A stretch of 50,458 nt of DNA, taken from NCBI GenBank assembly GCA_947458475.1, contig CANGZP010000009.1, positions 1 to 50,458 on the forward strand. The letters run 5' to 3'. A program made the translations under genes and the position numbers. Origin of the DNA: Cyclobacteriaceae bacterium (GTDB taxonomy: Bacteria; Bacteroidota; Bacteroidia; Cytophagales; Cyclobacteriaceae). The notes beneath the pieces were generated by a model. That model did not search any database and was not told where the DNA came from. It was given only the letters and a program-made list of their open reading frames with translations. Shown piece after piece: positions 36,059 through 44,816 of this stretch. The number at the start of each line of letters is the position of its first letter. Positions within the stretch are counted from its first letter, which is position 1.

Positions 36059-37432
36059 ATGAAAACCTTACTCACGGCCTTTCTGCTAGTGCTTGTCAAC
36101 CAAGTTGTTCTCGCTCAAGGGTATTATTACTATGGGAATTCCAATTTGGTAGGAACAGGAAAGATGGTGGGAGATAAAAAAGAAGGTGTTTGGAAAATTT
36201 ATGCTCGAAAGGAACTTGCTGACAACCCAAAAACAGCAATTGCAGAGGTGGATGAACTAGAGGTCAAGGAAAATTTCTACTTGGACGTACCTCTGTACAA
36301 GCTGGAATTTAAAAACAATTTATTGGAAGGTGTCTTCGAGGAGTTCTATAAAGGAGGCACCACTAAAAAAGTCGTCAACTACCAAAACGGATTGCTTCAT
36401 GGTGACTTTTTTGAGTTTAGTGAGTCGGGCGAACTTTTACTTTCAGGTAATTATTTTGAAGGTCAAAAATCAGGGGATTGGACAGTATTTAGGTTAGATG
36501 GGACTGTAAAATCTGAGTACAGTTACGAGAATAATTTGCTAGTTGGTACCTCCACTTCCTACTACGCCAATGGCCAGATTGCAGAACGAATCCCTTTTGA
36601 GAGGGGCACGATCAGCGGTACATACGAATCTTTTTTCCCCGTTGGATCGCCCAAGGAGCGCGTGGTGTTTGTAGCTGGACAGGAGCAGGGTGAGTTTAAA
36701 CAATTCCATGTAAATGGAAAGTTGGCGATAGCAGCAAGTTTTTCAAAAGGGGTTCTTGAAGGGCCCTGGGAAAGCTACGATGCTCAAGGTCTTTTGGTGA
36801 CGAAAGGTGCATTCGTGAAGGGGGAGCGCGTAGGAGAATGGAAGGAAAGATATGCGGCAGTTCCTGAATTTTTTCAGCTTGGATTTTATGATAATGATGC
36901 AAAGACTGGAATATGGAAAGTGCTAGGCCCAGACGCATTTGTGCATCAGGAGGAGACTTTTAAAAATGGAGTCTTGGTATCCATTGGTGAGTTTACCACC
37001 CGTCAAGGCCTGAAGTTAGATGCGGGAAGTTTAGCCGAAGGCGATGGTCGTCGCGTGATGTATGATGCCGAAGGAAACCGGATTGAGAAAGGGAGGTATT
37101 CCAACGGTTTGCGCACAGGAATCTGGTATTCCTATTTCCCAAAAACCAACTTAGTGTCTTATTCAGGTACTTATGTCAACGGGAAGAAACGAGGAACTTG
37201 GAAGCAGTATGATTTTTCAGGCCAGTTGGTTAGTGAACAAGTATATGCTACCGATGAATCTGGGAATCCAGAACGGACTTCAGATGGAATGACAGCCTCC
37301 TCCGATTCCAGATCAAGATTTTATCATCCCAAAGAACCTCAAGGCGGCATGGTCAATCCTCGGGTTTTGGTTTTAACACCGGATGGGGTGATGGGCGTTT
37401 CCGGACCGGGAATGTTTCAGTTGGGGAATTGA
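36059..37432 (+). CDS. Secreted MORN-repeat (YwqK-like) protein
   Basis: A 457-residue protein with a signal peptide (about 1-19, ending VVLAQ) followed by at least ten MORN-like repeats of the type G-x-W/F-x-x-Y/F (KEGVWKIY, LHGDFFEF, KSGDWTVF, LEGPWESY, VGEWKERY, RTGIWYSY, KRGTWKQY). This matches the YwqK family, whose antitoxin label comes from a Bacillus toxin locus and does not imply such a role here. No toxin gene is adjacent. The C-terminal 60 residues are Ser/Pro/Gly-rich and unstructured. It is probably periplasmic or outer-membrane facing; function unknown. Confidence 0.85.
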   Translation: MKTLLTAFLLVLVNQVVLAQGYYYYGNSNLVGTGKMVGDKKEGVWKIYARKELADNPKTAIAEVDELEVKENFYLDVPLYKLEFKNNLLEGVFEEFYKGGTTKKVVNYQNGLLHGDFFEFSESGELLLSGNYFEGQKSGDWTVFRLDGTVKSEYSYENNLLVGTSTSYYANGQIAERIPFERGTISGTYESFFPVGSPKERVVFVAGQEQGEFKQFHVNGKLAIAASFSKGVLEGPWESYDAQGLLVTKGAFVKGERVGEWKERYAAVPEFFQLGFYDNDAKTGIWKVLGPDAFVHQEETFKNGVLVSIGEFTTRQGLKLDAGSLAEGDGRRVMYDAEGNRIEKGRYSNGLRTGIWYSYFPKTNLVSYSGTYVNGKKRGTWKQYDFSGQLVSEQVYATDESGNPERTSDGMTASSDSRSRFYHPKEPQGGMVNPRVLVLTPDGVMGVSGPGMFQLGN

Positions 37433-37439
37433 TAGTGTA

Positions 37440-37581
37440 GAAATACAATAGAAATAGAAAAGAAATATCCCGAGCGAGCCTGCCTGCCGCAGGCCGGCTC
37501 GGGGAAATAGGGTGCTCAGTCTATATTTCTATTTTATTTCACGAAGTGTATTTCAATAGTATTTCAATGGTATTTCTCAAT
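37440..37581. repeat. Palindromic repeat element A with 11-base phasing
   Basis: The left arm has GAAATA words at 37440, 37451 and 37462, exactly 11 bases apart. The centre is a GC-rich hairpin CCCGAGC/GCTCGGG (37469-37475 and 37497-37503) with an inner GCCTGC/GCAGGC stem. The right arm carries the inverse word TATTTC at 37549, 37560 and 37571, again 11 bases apart. The whole is an imperfect inverted repeat related to element B at 38440-38657, on the other side of the SPFH gene. Confidence 0.8.
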
Positions 37582-37655
37582 AAACTAATCCAAAAATAAC
37601 AACGCATATTTCTAACCGTTAAATCCAAATGTTTAAACCTAAATATAATTAATCT

Positions 37656-38432
37656 ATGAAAAAGTTATCTATTTTAGCAATCTTCTTACTAGTAATTATG
37701 AGCAGTTGTGCGGTAGTAAGACAAGGCGAGGTAGGAGTAAAAAGAACGGTAGGAAAAATTCAGGAAAAGCCCTTAATGGAAGGAGCAAAGCTTTACAACC
37801 CATTTATTTCAACCATCATTAAACTTCCTGTGCGTACGGTCAACATGGAAGTAAGATTGCCATTGCCTTCCAAGGAAGGATTGACAGTTCAGTCTGAAGT
37901 GTCCATTTTGTACCGAATGGAGGGTAGTTTTGCTCCATCCATTGTAGAGAACTTGGGAAAAAATTACGAGCAGGTGATTATTCTACCTGTATTCAGATCT
38001 GCTGTTGCGGATGTATCTTCTCAGTATTTTGCAAAAGACATGCACACAGGTCAGCGTGCAGTCATTGAAAAAGATATCAAGAAGTTGATGGATGCTCAGT
38101 TAAAAGAACGTGGATTTGTTGTGGAATCTGTTTTATTGAAAAGTATTGTGCTTCCAGCAGGATTAACAAAAGCCATTGAAGAGAAGTTGGAAGCAGAACA
38201 AGATGCCCAAAGAATGGAGTTTGTCCTAAATAAAGAGCGTCAAGAAGCCACTCGAAGAATTATTGAGGCGGAAGGGATTCGGGATTCTCAAAAAATCATT
38301 TCAGAGGGATTGTCTCCATTACTTCTACGTTTCAAAACCATTGAAGCATTCAATAAACTTTCAACTTCCCCGAATGCCAAGGTGATCATTACCAATGGCG
38401 AGCAGCCCTTGATGGTGAATGGGGAGAATTAA
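37656..38432 (+). CDS. SPFH/prohibitin-domain lipoprotein
   Basis: A 258-residue protein with a lipoprotein signal peptide (lipobox around MSSC, lipidated Cys18). It is followed by an SPFH/Band 7 domain (about 22-190: GEVGVKRTVGKI, KLPVRTVNMEVRLPLPSKEGLTVQ shortened here) and a charged coiled-coil (EEKLEAEQDAQRMEF, about 175-215). The residues after Cys18 lack the acidic surface-export signal, so it is probably periplasmic. SPFH proteins form membrane ring scaffolds, often with FtsH- or NfeD-type proteases, but no such partner is adjacent. It is bracketed on both sides by related palindromic repeat elements. Confidence 0.87.
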   Translation: MKKLSILAIFLLVIMSSCAVVRQGEVGVKRTVGKIQEKPLMEGAKLYNPFISTIIKLPVRTVNMEVRLPLPSKEGLTVQSEVSILYRMEGSFAPSIVENLGKNYEQVIILPVFRSAVADVSSQYFAKDMHTGQRAVIEKDIKKLMDAQLKERGFVVESVLLKSIVLPAGLTKAIEEKLEAEQDAQRMEFVLNKERQEATRRIIEAEGIRDSQKIISEGLSPLLLRFKTIEAFNKLSTSPNAKVIITNGEQPLMVNGEN

Positions 38433-38439
38433 GGGAAGG

Positions 38440-38657
38440 GAAATATGGTAGAAATACGGTGGAAATAGACTCCGCTTCGCTTCGTGAAATAGTTAAAAAG
38501 AAATACGGTGGAAATACAATAGAAATAGACTTCGCTTCGCTCGGTGAAATAGGTTGAAATACGATTTTGGTGTATTTCACCGAGCATGCCTGCCCGCCGC
38601 GGAGGGCTCGGTTTATTTCTAGTGTATTTCCACTGTATTTCAATACTATTTCCATTT
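38440..38657. repeat. Palindromic repeat element B with 11-base phasing
   Basis: The left arm contains runs of GAAATACGGTG/GAAATACAATA/GAAATAGACTT spaced 11 bases, broken by two CGCTTCGCT words. The centre is an ACCGAGC/GCTCGGT stem (38579-38585 and 38606-38612) around a GCCTGCCCGCCGCGG core. The right arm returns the inverse TATTTC words to 38657. It is larger than element A and partly duplicated internally. It separates the SPFH gene from the YghO-like gene. Confidence 0.8.
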
Positions 38658-38699
38658 TATCTTCCCATTTAACTAATTTCGCATCAAAATCCCAGTTAA

Positions 38700-39863
38700 A
38701 TGACCCTGATCGAAGTTATAACCCCTGCACAGCAACGCGAATTTATTGAGATGGCTGTGTGGTTGTACCGCAATGAGAAGAATTGGATTCGTCCCATAGA
38801 TCAGGATATTGAAGGACTTTTTCATGCGGAGACCAACAAACTATTTCGCAATGGAGCCAAAGCCAGGCGCTGGTTGCTCCAAGACGATTCAGGCAAGACC
38901 ATCGGGAGAATAGCAGCTTTTATCAACCCCAAAATGAAGGAAAAGCAAGCCACAGGTGGTCTTGGCTTTTTTGAGTGCATCCAAAATCAGGAAGCCGCCT
39001 TTTTGCTTTTCGATCAAGCCAAGGACTGGCTCCAAAGCGAAGGCATGGAGGCCATGGATGGGCCGATCAACTTTGGGGAGCGTGACAAGTGGTGGGGACT
39101 GCTCGTAGATGGGTATTCTGAGCCCAACTACAACATGCCCTGGAACTTTGCCTACTACCAGGAGTTTTTTGAGAACTATGGCTTTCAGCTCTATTTCAAG
39201 CAATTCACCTATGCACGAAACGTGCAGCATGTCGGCTTTGACCAAAAAATGTTCCAGCGTGCTGAGGTGATCTTGGCCAATCAGGACTACAGTTTTCGCT
39301 ACATCAAAGGCAAGGAACTCCAAGAAAAGGCACCTGAATACTTCATGACCGTGTACAACAAGGCTTGGGCACGACACATGGGCAAATCCATCGCCCTGAA
39401 AGAAGCGCAGCTGATGTTTGGCAAAATGAAACCCATTCTAGATCCGCGGCTGATTTATTTCGCTTTTTACAAAGGAGAGCCAGTTGGGTTTTTCATACAG
39501 ATCCCCGAGATCAACCAGATTTTCAAGCATGTGAATGGCAAAATGGACCTGATTGGGAAACTTAAATTTCTCTGGTACAAAACCTTTTTTCCACCCAATA
39601 AAATGCTCGGCCTAGTCTTTGGCGTGGTGCCAGAGCACCAAGGCAAAGGAGTAGAAAGTGCCATTGTCATCAGCTACGATAAGATGAGTGGAAAGTCTTC
39701 ATTTCCCTATAAAACCATCGAGATGAACTGGATCGGAGATTTCAATCCCAAGATGATGCGGGTATGCGAACAACTGCTTGCTAAAATCTACAAGACCCAC
39801 CATACGTATCGCTTCCTTTTTGACCGAGAAAAACCTTTCGAAAGACACCCTATTTTTGACTAG
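38700..39863 (+). CDS. YghO-like acyltransferase-fold protein
   Basis: A 387-residue protein resembling the YghO family (GNAT fold). An N-terminal substrate-side half contains WIRPIDQDIEGLF and GPINFGERDKWWGLLVDG (about 120-137). A C-terminal half has the acetyl-CoA-type loop VFGVVPEHQGKGVESAIV (about 306-323). The family is cytoplasmic and poorly characterised. The ATG at 38700 immediately follows the repeat element. It is a single gene; the PfkB kinase starts 96 bases later. Confidence 0.82.
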   Translation: MTLIEVITPAQQREFIEMAVWLYRNEKNWIRPIDQDIEGLFHAETNKLFRNGAKARRWLLQDDSGKTIGRIAAFINPKMKEKQATGGLGFFECIQNQEAAFLLFDQAKDWLQSEGMEAMDGPINFGERDKWWGLLVDGYSEPNYNMPWNFAYYQEFFENYGFQLYFKQFTYARNVQHVGFDQKMFQRAEVILANQDYSFRYIKGKELQEKAPEYFMTVYNKAWARHMGKSIALKEAQLMFGKMKPILDPRLIYFAFYKGEPVGFFIQIPEINQIFKHVNGKMDLIGKLKFLWYKTFFPPNKMLGLVFGVVPEHQGKGVESAIVISYDKMSGKSSFPYKTIEMNWIGDFNPKMMRVCEQLLAKIYKTHHTYRFLFDREKPFERHPIFD

Positions 39864-39959
39864 CCAAACCAAAAAGGCCCTATATATAACAACTAAATGA
39901 GCGAACTTTGTTCCTCAAATTCAATCAGATCCATCCAAACACCTCCACCCAACTAGCGA

Positions 39960-40955
39960 ATGAAAAAGTACAACGTAACAGGCATTGGAAATGCCCTAGT
40001 AGATATTGAGTTTAAAGTAACCGACCAGTTTTTTGCGGACAATGGAGTAGAAAAAGGCCTCATGACCCTAGTGGATGAGGAGCGTCAAAACCACCTCATG
40101 CAAGTCATTCACCATGCCGAAGCAAAAAAGCAAGCAGGTGGATCCGCAGCCAATTCCGTGGTGGCAGTAAGCCAGTTTGGAGGTAAATCTTTCTACTGCT
40201 TCCGCGTAGCCAATGACGAATTGGGTCATTTTTACCTACAGGATTTGATCGATTCTGGAGTGGACATTGCCCTTGCTCCAGCGCAACTGGAGACAGGGGT
40301 AACAGGCAAGTGCCTCGTGATGGTGACCGAAGACTCAGAACGAACCATGAATACCTTTTTAGGGATCACTCAGAATTTTTCGAGCCAAGATGTGCACGAT
40401 GCGGCCATCAAAGACTCGTCCTATTTATTCATCGAAGGCTACCTGGTGACCTCTCCCAATGGAAAGGAAGCCATGCTGCATGCCAAGAAGGTGGCGGAGG
40501 CGGCAGGAACGAAAGTGGCCTTGACCTTCTCGGATCCTGCGATGGTGAAGTACTTCAAGGCCAACTTTGACGATGTCATCGGGCCCAGTGTAGATCTTCT
40601 ATTTGCCAACGAAGAAGAAGCCATGCTCTACACCGGCAAGTCCACCTTGGCTGAGGCCCGTGAGGAAATGAAAAAGGCGGCCAAGCACTTTGTGATCACT
40701 TTGGGAAAAAATGGAGCCATGATTTTTGATGGAGATACCTTCATCGATATCGAGCCTTATCCAACCACTGCCATTGACAGCAATGGGGCTGGAGACATGT
40801 TTGCAGGAGCGTTCTTGTATGGTATCACCAACGGGCATTCCTATGCAGAAAGTGGAAAGTTAGCCTCCATGGCCAGTTCGCGAATTGTGAGCCAGTTTGG
40901 TCCGCGCCTGAAGTGGCATGAGGCGAAAGAGATTTTGACTAGGTTAAAGCCTTAA
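39960..40955 (+). CDS. PfkB-family sugar/nucleoside kinase (adenosine kinase-like)
   Basis: A 331-residue ribokinase-fold enzyme. The N-terminal GIGNALVDIEF, the GGSAANSVVAVSQFGG substrate loop (60-75) and the catalytic DSNGAGDMFAGAF (anion-hole G276-A-G and base D279) are intact. The type with GNALVDIE and GGSAANS is commonly annotated as adenosine kinase in Bacteroidota; sugar specificity cannot be ruled out. A near -7 box GAACTTTG lies at 39903-39910. It stands alone. Confidence 0.87.
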   Translation: MKKYNVTGIGNALVDIEFKVTDQFFADNGVEKGLMTLVDEERQNHLMQVIHHAEAKKQAGGSAANSVVAVSQFGGKSFYCFRVANDELGHFYLQDLIDSGVDIALAPAQLETGVTGKCLVMVTEDSERTMNTFLGITQNFSSQDVHDAAIKDSSYLFIEGYLVTSPNGKEAMLHAKKVAEAAGTKVALTFSDPAMVKYFKANFDDVIGPSVDLLFANEEEAMLYTGKSTLAEAREEMKKAAKHFVITLGKNGAMIFDGDTFIDIEPYPTTAIDSNGAGDMFAGAFLYGITNGHSYAESGKLASMASSRIVSQFGPRLKWHEAKEILTRLKP

Positions 40956-41060
40956 GTGGTGGGAAGCGCCCTTGTTAACTTGTTCGAATTCGTACAATAA
41001 GTTGTTCGTTTTTCCATGCAATCAGCGAGATGAAACCCATTTTTGGGACTGATAACAAGA

Positions 41061-41096
41061 TTTTCCTTTGGCACAATCTTGGTTACCAAAGGAAAA
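41061..41096. other. Perfect 11-bp inverted repeat between the PfkB and M16 genes
   Basis: TTTTCCTTTGG (41061-41071) and CCAAAGGAAAA (41086-41096) with a 14-base loop. It is not followed by a T run, so it is a weak terminator candidate for the kinase gene and may be a regulatory dyad for the downstream protease operon. Nothing else is recognisable in 40956-41224. Confidence 0.55.
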
Positions 41097-41224
41097 AGTG
41101 GCTCTAACCTTGTTAAATGCAATCAAGTACTTCATTCTAAAAAATGGAGCTAAATTTACCGGAACCAATTCTTAATCAACCTCGTACTTAATCCAATACC
41201 TTTTTATAACCAACCTTCATTAAC

Positions 41225-42556
41225 ATGAGAAAAATTCTTCTGTTGAGTCTCCTCCTTGGATGGATAATCCTTCCTCTGGCTGCTCAAACAAAAATCGAAT
41301 TCAAGGAATTTACCTTGGACAACGGGCTACATGTGATCATGCACCAGGACAACACCACCCCGATTGTGGTGACCTCCGTGTTGTACCATGTGGGCTCCAA
41401 AAATGAAAACCCAGAGCGCACAGGTTTTGCGCACTTTTTTGAGCACTTGATGTTTGAAGGCTCCGAGAACATTGACCGTGGTCAGTACATGAACATCATT
41501 CAGAGCAGAGGTGGAACGCTCAATGCCTACACTTCCAACGACATCACCTACTACTACGAGTTGCTTCCTTCCAATGAATTGGATTTGGCCTTGTACATGG
41601 AAAGTGAGCGCATGCTGCACTCCAAGGTCGATTTGACTGGGGTAGAGACCCAGCGTGAAGTAGTGAAGGAAGAGCGCAGACAGCGCTACGAAAACCAGCC
41701 TTACGGCACTATCTTACCTGAGACGCTGAAAAGAGCTTACACCACGCATCCGTACCAGTGGGCTCCGATTGGTTCCATGGACCACCTGAATGCAGCGACC
41801 ATCGAAGAATTCCAGCAGTTTTACAAAGACTTTTATGTGCCAAATAATGCTACGTTGACAATCGCGGGTGACCTAGACTACTCTACCACCGAAGCAATGG
41901 TACGCAAGTACTTCTCGGAAATTCCTAAAGGCACTAAGCCTGTTTACCGTCCTAAAATCACCGAACCGAAGAAAACAGCTGAGGTTCGAGACATCATTTA
42001 CGACAACATCCAGATTCCTGCGGTGATTCAAGCCTACAATTTGCCTCCCCGCAATCACCCAGATAGCTATGCGCTATCCATGCTTTCCACCTACTTGACT
42101 GGTGGCAAATCTTCCTTGATGACCAAGGAACTCGTAGACAAGCAGCAAAAGGCCTTGGTAATGGCTGCTATTCCTTTGGAATTGGAAGATGGCGGTGTGT
42201 TTTTGATGTATGGCATCACCAATATGGGTGTTGAGCCAAAGGCCTTGGAAGCAGAAGTAGATCGATTGATCAAGCAAGTGCAGGATCAAGGCATCACCGA
42301 CGAGGAATTTACCAAGTTGAAAAACATCATGGAAAATAACATCGTAAGCGGTAATTCTACCATCGAAGGGATTGCTGAAAACTTGGCTGAAGCCAAAGTG
42401 ATTTTTGGAAATACCCAGTACATCAACCAGGTCATGGATGCCTATGCTAAGGTGACCAAAGAAGATATTCAGCGGGTAGCCAAAACCTACATGGACCTTA
42501 CAGGCAGAGTGGTATTGTATTACTTGCCTAAATCAGCTAAACCGGCAGCGGAATAA
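41225..42556 (+). CDS. M16 family zinc peptidase, catalytic subunit
   Basis: A 443-residue secreted protease with a signal peptide (about 1-20, ending PLAAQ). It has the inverted zinc motif HxxEH (H70, E73, H74 in AHFFEHLMF) and the third ligand E150 in VVKEER, exactly 76 residues on. The second half is the M16_C domain (about 195-375). Active M16B subunits pair with an inactive partner, and the gene 27 bases downstream encodes just that. It probably degrades peptides in the periplasm. Confidence 0.93.
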   Translation: MRKILLLSLLLGWIILPLAAQTKIEFKEFTLDNGLHVIMHQDNTTPIVVTSVLYHVGSKNENPERTGFAHFFEHLMFEGSENIDRGQYMNIIQSRGGTLNAYTSNDITYYYELLPSNELDLALYMESERMLHSKVDLTGVETQREVVKEERRQRYENQPYGTILPETLKRAYTTHPYQWAPIGSMDHLNAATIEEFQQFYKDFYVPNNATLTIAGDLDYSTTEAMVRKYFSEIPKGTKPVYRPKITEPKKTAEVRDIIYDNIQIPAVIQAYNLPPRNHPDSYALSMLSTYLTGGKSSLMTKELVDKQQKALVMAAIPLELEDGGVFLMYGITNMGVEPKALEAEVDRLIKQVQDQGITDEEFTKLKNIMENNIVSGNSTIEGIAENLAEAKVIFGNTQYINQVMDAYAKVTKEDIQRVAKTYMDLTGRVVLYYLPKSAKPAAE

Positions 42557-42583
42557 TTCCTTGACCTAACGTATCTAATAGAC

Positions 42584-44629
42584 ATGAAAAAAATTGCAAT
42601 AGGATTACTCGTTACATTTTTGGCTACAGGAATTGCCTTTGCTCAGGTAGACCGCAGCAAATTGCCAGCCTCTGGCCCTGCACCGGAAATTAAGATTAGT
42701 GAAGCGGAAACCTTCACGCTTGCCAATGGCTTGAAAGTGTTTGTCGTTAAAAACACCAAGCTTCCACGCGTCTCCTTCACCCTAGTGTTGGAAAGAGACC
42801 CGATCTTGGAAGGCGATAAGGCAGGTTTGTCCACTTTCATTGGGGAAATGATGATGGGAGGAACCAAAAATAGAACCAAGGATCAGTTGGACCAGGAAAT
42901 TGATTTCATTGGCGCAAGCTTAAACGCTTCTGCTACTTCAGTTTCTGCCTCTTCCTTGAAGAAGCACCAAGGCAAGGTATTGGACTTGATGGCGGATGTG
43001 CTTTTCAATCCCGTATTCCCACAGCCGGAATTGGATAAATTGAAGAAGCAGTCCCTTACGGGCCTTGCGACTACCAAGGACGATCCAAACGCGATATCTT
43101 CTCGCCTTTCTCGCGCGGTGTTGTATGGTAAAAACCACCCGTATGGGGAGTCTCAAACGGAACAAACTACCAAAAACATTACCCTAGAGGACGTGAAAGC
43201 CTACTATGCTACCTATTTCAAACCCAACATTGCCTATTTGGCTATCGTAGGGGACATGGACAAGGCAGAGGCACAGAAGGTAGTGAACCAGTACTTTGGA
43301 GCATGGAAGAAAGGGGTAGTACCGACCTTCACCTATCCAATGCCAGTGAGAGCAGCAAAGCAAGCAGTAGCCCTAGTAGATAGAAGTTCTTCCGTGCAGT
43401 CTGTCATTAACGTAACGCAGCCAGTAGCCATGAAAATTGGCGATACCGATTACATTTCCAGTAGATTGTTGAACCAGATTTTGGGTGGAGGTTCTGCTTC
43501 ACGCTTGTTTATGAACTTGAGAGAGGACAAAGGCTACACGTATGGTGCCTATTCTTCGATTGGTGCAGACAAACTAGTAGCGACCATCTCTGCTTCTGCT
43601 TCAGTACGCTCTGAAGTGACCGACTCTGCGATAGTTGAGTTTGTTTACGAGATCAAAAATTTGGTTGAAAAGGGAGTGACTCAAGAAGAATTGGATAAGG
43701 CAAAGGCAGAACTTGCGGGTAGCTTTGGAAGATCTTTGGAGCAGCCGGGTACAGTGGCCAACTTTGCCTTGAATACTGCGCGCTACAACCTTCCTAAGGA
43801 TTACTATGCGACGTATTTACAGAAGTTGAACTCCTACACCGTCGCAGACATCAATGCCACAGCCAAGCGATTGATTGAACCCGATAAGTTTATCATCACC
43901 ACCGTAGGGAATGGAGCTGAGATCAAGGAGAAATTGGCTCAGTTTGGAGAAGTAATGGAGTACGACAACATGGGTGAGCCGGCCAAGCAGCTGGTTGCTG
44001 ATGCAGCCATGACGCCAGAGAAAGTGTTGGAAAATTACTTAACAGCAGTTGGCGGAGCAGACAAGGTAGCGGCAGTTCAGACTGCCAAAATCAGCATGGA
44101 TGCCAACGTCATGGGGACTCCATTAACCATTGCCTTTGTGTACGATTCCCAAAATGGTCGTTACGGCCAGAAACTTTCCATCGCAGGCAATGTGATGCAG
44201 AAGACTACGCTTGCCAACGGTAAAGGTTCCATGTCAGTTCAAGGGAATTCCATGGAAATGGCTCCAGCCCAATTTGCAGAAGCGCAGTTGAATTCCTACC
44301 TGTTCCCAGAAGCAGTGTACAAGCAGAACGGCTACACGCTGACTTTGGATGGATTGAAGGATGTAGAAGGCAAGCCTGCTTACAAGGTGATCATCACGGC
44401 AGCTTCAGGCGCCAAGTTGATCAACTACTATGCGCAGGATTCAGGATTGAAGATCAAGTACGAGAATCCAGCTTCTGGAGATACGTACTATGGAGATTAC
44501 CAAGCCACAAACGGAGTATTGCTTCCGATGTCTTGGACTATCAAATCCCCACAGATCCCAGTGCCATTGGAGGCCAAAGTAACTTCACTTGAACTCAATG
44601 TTCCAATTACGGACGCGGATGTCAACTAA
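42584..44629 (+). CDS. M16 family peptidase, non-catalytic partner with C-terminal extension
   Basis: A 681-residue protein with a signal peptide (about 1-20) and an M16 fold (about 35-465). The zinc motif is gone: the position of HFFEH reads TFIGE, so none of the metal ligands remains. It keeps the R/Y substrate-binding pair typical of the partner subunit (LREDKGYTYGAYSS, about 313-326). Residues from about 480 to 681 form a separate beta-rich domain (KISMDANVMG, GKGSMSVQG, KPAYKVIITA) resembling outer-membrane lipoprotein-sorting/LolA-like folds. It is cotranscribed with the catalytic subunit. Confidence 0.9.
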   Translation: MKKIAIGLLVTFLATGIAFAQVDRSKLPASGPAPEIKISEAETFTLANGLKVFVVKNTKLPRVSFTLVLERDPILEGDKAGLSTFIGEMMMGGTKNRTKDQLDQEIDFIGASLNASATSVSASSLKKHQGKVLDLMADVLFNPVFPQPELDKLKKQSLTGLATTKDDPNAISSRLSRAVLYGKNHPYGESQTEQTTKNITLEDVKAYYATYFKPNIAYLAIVGDMDKAEAQKVVNQYFGAWKKGVVPTFTYPMPVRAAKQAVALVDRSSSVQSVINVTQPVAMKIGDTDYISSRLLNQILGGGSASRLFMNLREDKGYTYGAYSSIGADKLVATISASASVRSEVTDSAIVEFVYEIKNLVEKGVTQEELDKAKAELAGSFGRSLEQPGTVANFALNTARYNLPKDYYATYLQKLNSYTVADINATAKRLIEPDKFIITTVGNGAEIKEKLAQFGEVMEYDNMGEPAKQLVADAAMTPEKVLENYLTAVGGADKVAAVQTAKISMDANVMGTPLTIAFVYDSQNGRYGQKLSIAGNVMQKTTLANGKGSMSVQGNSMEMAPAQFAEAQLNSYLFPEAVYKQNGYTLTLDGLKDVEGKPAYKVIITAASGAKLINYYAQDSGLKIKYENPASGDTYYGDYQATNGVLLPMSWTIKSPQIPVPLEAKVTSLELNVPITDADVN

Positions 44630-44783
44630 TTGAATTATCCGCACCTTTGCCAGGTGTTAGAATGAAGTTTGAGAGTGGCGGATAATTGTTAACAGCTGAC
44701 AGACCACAGTCCACAGTTCATCTTCTTGAACTTCAAACTTCTTTTCTTGGCCTTTTGGTTTCGGAGTAGATATTCAACTAATT

Positions 44784-44816
44784 AAAAAAGGAGGGTAGCG
44801 ATACCCTCCTTTTTTT
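44784..44816. terminator. Bidirectional terminator between the M16 operon and the M61 gene
   Basis: GGAGGGTA (44790-44797) and TACCCTCC (44802-44809) form an 8-bp stem with a GCGA loop, flanked by an A run on the left and a T run on the right, so it can serve both converging transcripts. The stop codon of the M61 gene lies within its right flank. Confidence 0.9.

Noticed and set aside
36059-37432. Toxin-antitoxin role for the YwqK-like MORN protein
   Set aside because: No toxin-like gene is adjacent and the protein is secreted; the label is only a family name.
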